A stretch of 6,206 nucleotides of DNA from Alphaproteobacteria bacterium (GTDB lineage: Bacteria > Pseudomonadota > Alphaproteobacteria > UBA2136 > UBA6156), in NCBI GenBank assembly GCA_027490875.1, contig JAIXXE010000070.1, positions 1-6,206 on the forward strand. The letters run 5' to 3'. Shown here piece by piece: positions 1-4,055 of the stretch. The position numbers and the translations under genes were made by a program. Position 1 is the stretch's first letter. Every line of letters begins with the position of its first letter. The notes below the pieces were generated by a model. It saw nothing but the letters and a program-made list of their open reading frames with translations, did not search any database and was not told the origin of the DNA.

Positions 1-780
1 CGCTGCAGATGCTGGGCAAGTACCATTCATGTAGCAATCAGGGTCTGCCACTGGTGTACTACCTCTAGACCCAGCGGGCTGTACGGCAGGGGCTGGCGCC
101 GCAGGTGCGGCTGCAGATGCTGGGCAAGTACCATTCATGAAGCAATCAGTGCCTGCCACTTGTGTACTACCTCTAGGCCCAGCGGGCTGTACGGCAAGGG
201 CTGGCGCTGCAGGTGCTGGTGTGGCAGGCGCTGGCGTAACACGCCCCGCACGTCTATCCAATTCATTGAAAGCATTGTTTAAGGCGGTAGTATCTGGTGC
301 AGCACTCCGGCGAAACATCCTGATTTCTTCTTGGGTTAGGTCACGTTCTGATAAAATACTTTCAATTCGCGAGTCTAAGGTTTCAACACCCAAGTCATTT
401 CGCGCGCGTTGAAACCGATCAACAGAAGGGTTTGCAGTCTGTAATTGCGCCCCTACTTGGGGGATACACATCGACCTGAGTCTGATCATAATTTGATTAC
501 GTCTTTCAGAAGCATTTCCAGTAATATCGTTAAAACGACCCTCCCTCACGAGCAGGCCACTCGGACGTAATTCATTCGCAACCAATCTTTCTAATCCCCT
601 ATGGTTACTCGCTGTTGATTCCTGTTTAAATTGGTTACAGAAGGTCGTCATATCTGCACTAAGTGCCTGCTGAGGAGCGGCGGCGGGAGCTGCTGGCGTG
701 GTATTGGCCTCAGCCGGCTGAACCAGCACTGTTCCCAACACCAAAAAGGCCATTACTACGGCAGCTTTATGCAAGGTCAT
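1..780 (-). CDS. Secreted protein of unknown family with C-terminal 36-aa Cys-pair repeats (partial, runs off left edge)
   Basis: The frame is open from the ATG at 780-778 to the window edge: 260 residues with no stop. Residues 1-25 form a signal peptide: a Lys/His-containing start, a hydrophobic core (AAVVMAFLVLGTVLV) and an AEA cleavage site before Asn26. Residues 26-40 are Ala/Pro-rich. Residues 41-178 are charged, probably helical and contain C48 and C105. Residues 180-200 are a Pro/Ala linker. From about residue 197 a 36-residue unit repeats, each copy holding a DC[FY]MNGTC motif (C213/C219 and C249/C255). All six visible cysteines lie after the signal peptide, which fits disulfide formation in the periplasm or outside the cell. 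I do not recognise the family. Upstream of the ATG there is only a weak purine stretch (GAAAG) as ribosome site. Export and even cysteine count are read from the sequence; any role in the envelope is inference. Confidence 0.8.
   Translation of the reverse strand, partial: MTLHKAAVVMAFLVLGTVLVQPAEANTTPAAPAAAPQQALSADMTTFCNQFKQESTASNHRGLERLVANELRPSGLLVREGRFNDITGNASERRNQIMIRLRSMCIPQVGAQLQTANPSVDRFQRARNDLGVETLDSRIESILSERDLTQEEIRMFRRSAAPDTTALNNAFNELDRRAGRVTPAPATPAPAAPALAVQPAGPRGSTQVAGTDCFMNGTCPASAAAPAAPAPAVQPAGSRGSTPVADPDCYMNGTCPASAA
3..218 (-). repeat. Two tandem copies of a 108-bp in-frame repeat
   Basis: Positions 3-110 and 111-218 align without gaps and differ at 8 of 108 positions by direct comparison. 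The unit encodes 36 residues of the secreted protein, including VQPAG, RGST and DC[FY]MNGTC. The second copy is followed on the right by a diverged Pro/Ala-coding stretch that looks like the end of the array. The left edge cuts the array, so the total copy number is unknown. Several differences change the amino acid (Phe to Tyr, Pro to Ser, Gln to Pro) while both cysteines stay fixed. Confidence 0.93.
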
Positions 781-977
781 GACTCAGATCTTTCATTCTA
801 TACATTAAGCGTAGGGTGCGGTTTAGGCTTTTCCAAGGGTTAAGACAAAATTATCCCCAATCGAGCCTGCGCCTGTGGCCGGAATGCACCGCAGACAGTA
901 TAGGGTAAACAAATCTTGTTTTATCTATTTTTTACATTAACTTAGTTCAACAGTAAGGTTAAGGGTGCTTAGGAAGT

Positions 978-998
978 GTACAACCGTATACTTTGTAC
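978..998. promoter_or_regulatory. Inverted-repeat operator candidate, probably for the adjacent GntR regulator
   Basis: GTACAA at 978-983 and TTGTAC at 993-998 are perfect 6-bp inverted arms around a 9-bp centre. That centre contains a second palindrome, GTATAC (986-991). GT-N(x)-AC palindromes with GTATAC-like centres are typical of FadR-branch GntR operators. The site sits directly against the TTGACA box at 999-1004 and covers a TATACT hexamer (987-992), so a bound repressor would block either reading of the promoter. Autoregulation is inferred from position and symmetry. Confidence 0.5.
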
Positions 999-1027
999 TT
1001 GACAGAGCCCAACAAACCGCCTAATTG
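999..1027 (+). promoter_or_regulatory. Candidate promoter of the GntR gene (consensus -35, weak -10)
   Basis: TTGACA at 999-1004 is a perfect -35 match. At 17-bp spacing the -10 would be TAATTG (1022-1027), a poor match. Transcription would then start near 1034, downstream of the TTG/ATG codons at 1025-1030, which supports translation from the ATG at 1079. An alternative is TATACT (987-992) as -10, a 5/6 match, but it lacks a recognisable -35. Confidence 0.35.
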
Positions 1028-1063
1028 ATGACTTTAACAAGTTCAATAACAAGAAGAATTGAA

Positions 1064-1071
1064 AGGCAGGA
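1064..1071 (+). promoter_or_regulatory. Ribosome binding site deciding the GntR start
   Basis: The stretch AGGCAGGA ends 7 nt before the ATG at 1079. No comparable site precedes the in-frame TTG at 1025 or ATG at 1028, so the start is placed at 1079. Confidence 0.6.
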
Positions 1072-1078
1072 ACCAACG

Positions 1079-1813
1079 ATGGGCAAAATGATGGCACAAC
1101 CAAGCAACCTCGACAGCATGGTCCGCGACCGGCTGCGCGAACAGATTCTCAGTGGCGACCTCGATGGGGGCTTTCACCTGTCCGAGCTACGTTTATCCAA
1201 AGAATTCAATGTGTCGCGCACCCCTGTGCGGGAAGCCCTGTGCGCGCTGGCGGCCGACGGGCTGGTCGAAATGGTGCCCCACCGTGGCGCGTTCGTGACC
1301 CACGTGCCCGCCTCGACCAAGGCCGACCAGATGAAGAGCTACGGCCTGCTGATTGGTCTCACCGCCAAAATGGCTGCCGAGCGCACCACCATTGAAGGCC
1401 TGATGGACCTGGAAACTGCCTTTTCCTTTGCCACCGAAGATGGCCTCAAAAGCGACCTTTACCTCAACGCCATCACCAATGCGATTGATTTAATGGAGAG
1501 AATCTCGGGTAGCCCGACCATTACCGAGTCCATTTCCTCGGTCAAGCGCCGCACCGATATTCAAGCCCTCTGGGCCAGTGCCCTGCCCCAGCGCAAGGAA
1601 CTGAACACCAACTTCCTGACGCTGCTGGGCGCCCTGAAGCGTAAAAAGGGCGACGCTGCCGAAAAGACCATGCGCCAACTGGCTTCTATGGCCCTGACCA
1701 GCTGGATGGCCAGCCGCAAGATTCCAGCCCAAACGCTGGAAGAGCCTCAGGCCGAAGCCCCGATGATGTACAGCCGCACCCGTGCGGCCCAAAAGGCCCT
1801 GCACGCCAACTAG
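1079..1813 (+). CDS. GntR-family transcriptional regulator, FadR branch, with atypical FCD-like domain
   Basis: The 244-residue protein has an N-terminal winged helix-turn-helix at about residues 10-77. SRTPVREAL (46-54) is the diagnostic GntR recognition-helix motif, followed by the wing GLVEMVPHRGAFV. Residues 82-212 match an all-helical FCD effector domain in length and in landmarks such as ISGSP (142-146) and GALKRKKGDAAEKTM (184-198). The residues that normally bind metal in FCD domains (the Asp and His of D-x-x-F-H, the His before the next-to-last helix and the late His) are not at the expected places, so the ligand is probably not a metal-held carboxylate. Residues 213-244 form a polar tail. 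The start is chosen for the good ribosome site; longer starts at 1025/1028 would add 18 or 17 unconserved residues. It likely controls its own promoter through the palindrome at 978-998. The secreted-protein gene across the divergent gap is a possible second target. DNA-binding role is secure from the motif; the ligand is unknown. Confidence 0.88.
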   Translation: MGKMMAQPSNLDSMVRDRLREQILSGDLDGGFHLSELRLSKEFNVSRTPVREALCALAADGLVEMVPHRGAFVTHVPASTKADQMKSYGLLIGLTAKMAAERTTIEGLMDLETAFSFATEDGLKSDLYLNAITNAIDLMERISGSPTITESISSVKRRTDIQALWASALPQRKELNTNFLTLLGALKRKKGDAAEKTMRQLASMALTSWMASRKIPAQTLEEPQAEAPMMYSRTRAAQKALHAN

Positions 1814-1835
1814 GGTCAGGCGCTGACGGACATAG

Positions 1836-1865
1836 AAAAGCCCCCGTGAAAGGGGCTTTTTATTT
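1836..1865. terminator. Rho-independent terminator, probably bidirectional
   Basis: AAAAGCCCC (1836-1844) pairs with GGGGCTTTT (1852-1860) around a 7-nt loop, a perfect 9-bp stem followed by TTTTTATTT. It lies 22 bp after the GntR stop. On the minus strand the same stem ends in TTTT just beyond the DUF465 stop, so it can serve both convergent genes. A smaller hairpin, GTCAG-GCG-CTGAC (1815-1827), precedes it. Confidence 0.9.
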
Positions 1866-1878
1866 GAATTCTATGGTT

Positions 1879-2103
1879 TTAATGTAGCAGCGTCTGCTTT
1901 AAGGTTGCCAACTGGTCGCGCAGCAGTAGTTTTTGTTTTTTCAGCATCTTGGCTTCATCATCCCACATCAAGCCGCGTTTGGTCAGCGCGGCCAGTTCGT
2001 CCTCAACCACCGCAATCTTATCGAGCAGGCGTTGCAATGGTGTGGGCAAATGCCCCTGCGGTAGCAGAAAGTCGGCGTGGTTGCGGGCATGCTGAAGGGC
2101 CAT
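1879..2103 (-). CDS. DUF465 (YdcH-like) small coiled-coil protein
   Basis: This 74-residue protein has the size and signature of the DUF465 family. It opens with a short variable N-terminus, has heptad-like Leu/Ile spacing through residues 22-42, a loop with WDDE (47-50), and the hallmark LKKQKLLLRDQL (54-65). It should form a short helical hairpin. It has no signal peptide or membrane segment, so it is cytoplasmic. The molecular function of the family is not established. The start is taken at the ATG at 2103 because GGAG (2116-2113) lies 9 nt before it and the resulting length fits the family. The in-frame ATG at 2118 has no ribosome site, and its own codons supply the GGAG. The gene converges on the GntR gene and shares its terminator. 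It follows the GH3-fold gene on the same strand after 140 bp but has its own promoter candidate, so it is probably transcribed alone. Confidence 0.82.
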   Translation of the reverse strand: MALQHARNHADFLLPQGHLPTPLQRLLDKIAVVEDELAALTKRGLMWDDEAKMLKKQKLLLRDQLATLKQTLLH

Positions 2104-2146
2104 TGTCTGTGTCTCCATTGCAGTCGGTTTTAAGGCACGCACCACC

Positions 2147-2174
2147 AGCTTAGGCCACTGCCAAAGTCTGTCAA
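2147..2174 (-). promoter_or_regulatory. Candidate promoter of the DUF465 gene
   Basis: On the minus strand a perfect TTGACA (2174-2169) is followed after 16 bp by TAAGCT (2152-2147), a 3/6 match to the -10 consensus. A start of transcription near 2140 would give a leader of about 37 nt before the ATG at 2103. I found no convincing terminator for the GH3-fold gene between this box and its stop at 2244, so read-through from that gene is also possible. Confidence 0.4.
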
Positions 2175-2243
2175 GCGCATGGTGCTTTATGCTGCTCTGC
2201 ACAAAAAGGTGCCTGACAGCGCCCCTCCAAATTTAAACCAACC

Positions 2244-3800
2244 TTAAGCTGCATCGAGTGCCTTGCTCTCCCACGCGACCGATAGAATTTTACGACACAG
2301 CTGCGCGTCAACCGAGTGGTCGAACTGCGAATGCTCGCAGGCATGCGTGGTGGCTGCGGCAAAGGTGCCCACCGGCACAATGTGCACCTTGGGGGGCTTC
2401 AGGGCCGCCCCACGGTAGGCAGCGCGGTAGGTGGGGCTGCGTAGCTCCAGCTCGGTATGCAGGCGGCGCGCGATACTCAGCAGCGTCCCTTCATCAACCT
2501 CGGCCAACGGGCGAGAGATTTCCAACACCCACAGCGGTTGCCGCTCGGCTACCAGATGACCCAGCAAGGCCTCACGGATGAACAACCCCTGCCCTGCCAG
2601 CGCCGCATTGATATTGCCCAGGGCTTCCAGCAGGGCGTCTTCGCGCAGGCCTTCGTTCATGGCGTTCAGTTGCCGGATTGGCCCGCGCATGGCCACGGGC
2701 AAAATCCACTCACCCTTATGATTGGCACTTATAGGGCCCAACACTTTCAAAATCTGGCCGGTATGCACCCCCATCAGGCCACTTTGGGTGGTCACGGCAA
2801 TCAGGTAGTCTTGGCCCGGCTCGGTCAAGCCGGCATGAAAGCGCCGCGCGCTGCGTACCAGTCGCCCGTGGGGATCAACATCGGCGACCGGAATGAACTC
2901 GGGGAAGCACTGGCCGCTTAAGGTCAGTTCCAGCCGTTGCCGAATGTTAATGTCGGCCTGCGCCAGCATCAGCCCCAAGGGCGAGAACAGGGCCTGCATC
3001 CAGCGCACCTGCGGTAACCCTTGCAGCAGGTAGCCAAGCTCCATGCGTTGCAGCGAAAAGTCGTGGTGTGTCATCACCAGCACCTGCAACTTGGGCAATA
3101 ATTCAGCCAGCGGCACAAATCGCCCCGCCTGCTGGGAAACATAGAGTGCAAAATCGACCAACGTGCGCGGCGCGGTTATCAGAATCTCAACCTCTTTGCC
3201 TTCAGCCAGCAGCTGATCGCGCATGGCATTAAACCACTGCCAGCGGTTGCCGTTTTTAGGCAAGCCAGCCATGGCTGGCCGCACCACCGGGCTTTGCCAA
3301 CGTTGCCAAAAGCCTTGGCGTTCCTGCTCCAGCAGGCTCAACCAGCTGCGCAAAGGCACCGGCAAGGCACCAGTGGCGGCATCGGGTTGGGTAAACTCGG
3401 GCTCGGGCAAGACAAACCATTGGCCACGTACGCCTAGGCCCTGCTGTTTTAAGCGCGCCATGAGGGTACATTCGGTGGTCAAAACATCGCGCAGCAAACT
3501 CTGCGTGACGGGGAGCGGAGCCCCCTGATACGGCACCGCCGCCAGCGGCAGCCCCTTCATCAATAGGTTGGAACTTTGCAACACCTGCATGGCATCGGTA
3601 CTGCCTTGAGGCAACATTTTGCCAAGGCCTTCCAAAAATATCTGGGGTGCCAACACCGGTACAGCGCGGGTAAACCCAGCGTAAAGTTGGTTATCATCTT
3701 TAAAATTACCCAGCCGTGGTAGGCCCAAGTGGGTAAACAGGCTGCAACCCGCTCGGGCTTGCAATATCTGCCGCAAGGGCTGAAGCGGGGACCACGTCAT
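2244..3800 (-). CDS. GH3-fold (auxin-responsive GH3 family) protein, probably a degenerate adenylate-forming enzyme
   Basis: The 518-residue protein follows the GH3 acyl-acid-amido synthetase layout. The N-terminal helical lead (QPLRQIL...) runs into AVPVL (46-50), then come CFPEFIP (298-304, family F-x-E-F-I-P), DYLIAVTT (331-338, Y-E-L-V-V-T), GLMGVHTGQ (341-349, G-L-Y-R-Y-R-x-G-D) and a C-terminal TYRAAYRGA...VGTF (457-480, the GH3 Y-x-x-x-R and G-T-F end). Family members adenylate a carboxylate and join it to an amine or amino acid. Here the three nucleotide motifs are eroded. The Ser/Gly/Thr loop appears as SSNLLMKGLPL (76-86), the Y-x-x-S-E-G motif as LFSPLGLML (271-279) with no Glu, and R-x-G-D as HTGQ with no Asp. 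There is no signal peptide. The start is fixed: an in-frame stop (3833-3831) lies 10 codons upstream with no other start codon between. The ribosome site is weak (AAGG, 11 nt away). The frame is intact over 518 codons, so it is likely expressed. Fold assignment is from pattern memory; loss of activity is inference. Confidence 0.68.
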   Translation of the reverse strand: MTWSPLQPLRQILQARAGCSLFTHLGLPRLGNFKDDNQLYAGFTRAVPVLAPQIFLEGLGKMLPQGSTDAMQVLQSSNLLMKGLPLAAVPYQGAPLPVTQSLLRDVLTTECTLMARLKQQGLGVRGQWFVLPEPEFTQPDAATGALPVPLRSWLSLLEQERQGFWQRWQSPVVRPAMAGLPKNGNRWQWFNAMRDQLLAEGKEVEILITAPRTLVDFALYVSQQAGRFVPLAELLPKLQVLVMTHHDFSLQRMELGYLLQGLPQVRWMQALFSPLGLMLAQADINIRQRLELTLSGQCFPEFIPVADVDPHGRLVRSARRFHAGLTEPGQDYLIAVTTQSGLMGVHTGQILKVLGPISANHKGEWILPVAMRGPIRQLNAMNEGLREDALLEALGNINAALAGQGLFIREALLGHLVAERQPLWVLEISRPLAEVDEGTLLSIARRLHTELELRSPTYRAAYRGAALKPPKVHIVPVGTFAAATTHACEHSQFDHSVDAQLCRKILSVAWESKALDAA

Positions 3801-3803
3801 GCG

Positions 3804-3832
3804 TTGACAAACCTTGCCGAACCCGCCAGCTT
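3804..3832 (+). promoter_or_regulatory. Candidate promoter of the HIG1-like gene
   Basis: TTGACA at 3804-3809 is a perfect -35. At 17-bp spacing the -10 (3827-3832) is CAGCTT, which is poor. Transcription would then begin at about 3839-3840, on or beside the ATG. The box lies inside the 39-bp gap between two divergent start codons, so expression of the two genes may be linked. Confidence 0.33.
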
Positions 3833-3839
3833 ACCGTGT

Positions 3840-4055
3840 ATGTTTAGCCACTGGTTCGCTTGGATGATGGTCGCCACCTTTGTGTGCGCCATTGGGTTGT
3901 TGGTACTGGGGATGGCCAATCTGGCCGGCCCACGCGATGCCGAGGACTCTGGCAATAAATCGGGGCGCAGTACCAGCCTGATGTTCATGCGGGTGGGCTT
4001 TTGCTTGGCGTTATTGGTCCAGATCATCATCTATGTTACCTATATTAAGCCTTAG
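3840..4055 (+). CDS. HIG1-like small twin-transmembrane protein
   Basis: The 71-residue protein has two hydrophobic helices. TM1 is about residues 5-29 (starting WFAWMMVATFV) and TM2 about 52-69 (ending QIIIYVTYI). They are joined by a polar loop (30-47) rich in Gly, Ser and charged residues. The S-x-S-L-M-x-x-R-V stretch (45-52) before TM2 resembles the conserved S-x-x-L-M-x-x-R-V of the HIG1/twin-transmembrane family common in alphaproteobacteria. Mitochondrial HIG1 relatives associate with respiratory complexes; the bacterial role is not settled. The frame extends upstream to 3729, but that part is antisense to the GH3-fold gene and unlike the family, so the ATG at 3840 is used. No Shine-Dalgarno precedes it, which is compatible with a leaderless mRNA. 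The final 11 bp overlap the end of the convergent cyclic-di-GMP gene, and I see no terminator hairpin after it. Confidence 0.72.
   Translation: MFSHWFAWMMVATFVCAIGLLVLGMANLAGPRDAEDSGNKSGRSTSLMFMRVGFCLALLVQIIIYVTYIKP

Larger units (their letters stand above)
781..1078. other. Divergent intergenic region between the secreted-protein gene and the GntR gene
   Basis: This 298-bp stretch must hold promoters in both directions. The right part has the inverted repeat at 978-998 and the TTGACA at 999-1004. The middle, about 907-960, is AT-rich. On the minus strand a TATACT hexamer (902-897) is the best -10 candidate for the secreted-protein gene, but it lacks a good -35 partner and would leave a leader of roughly 110 nt. 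A short plus-strand frame covers 631-843, but it is mostly antisense to the secreted-protein gene, so I do not call a gene here. Confidence 0.5.

Noticed and set aside
1..218. CRISPR-like or mobile repeat
   Set aside because: The 108-bp units are adjacent with no spacers, keep the reading frame and encode protein; this is a coding tandem repeat.
137..843. Two plus-strand open frames (137-412 and 631-843)
   Set aside because: Both are antisense to the secreted-protein gene, whose signal peptide, cysteine pattern and codon-level repeat make the minus strand the real one.
1490..1804. Minus-strand open frame of 104 codons opposite the GntR gene
   Set aside because: It is antisense to the FCD-coding region, has no start signal and resembles no family.
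2190..2243. Possible terminator after the GH3-fold gene
   Set aside because: Only a 4-bp GCAC/GTGC stem around a T-run is present and no T tract follows it; too weak to call.
2457..2921. Open frame of 154 codons on the plus strand
   Set aside because: It lies antisense within the GH3-fold gene and has no recognisable domain or ribosome site; treated as a shadow.
3729..3839. Upstream extension of the HIG1-like frame
   Set aside because: These 37 codons overlap the start of the GH3-fold gene on the other strand and do not resemble the N-terminus of the family; the ATG at 3840 gives the usual length.
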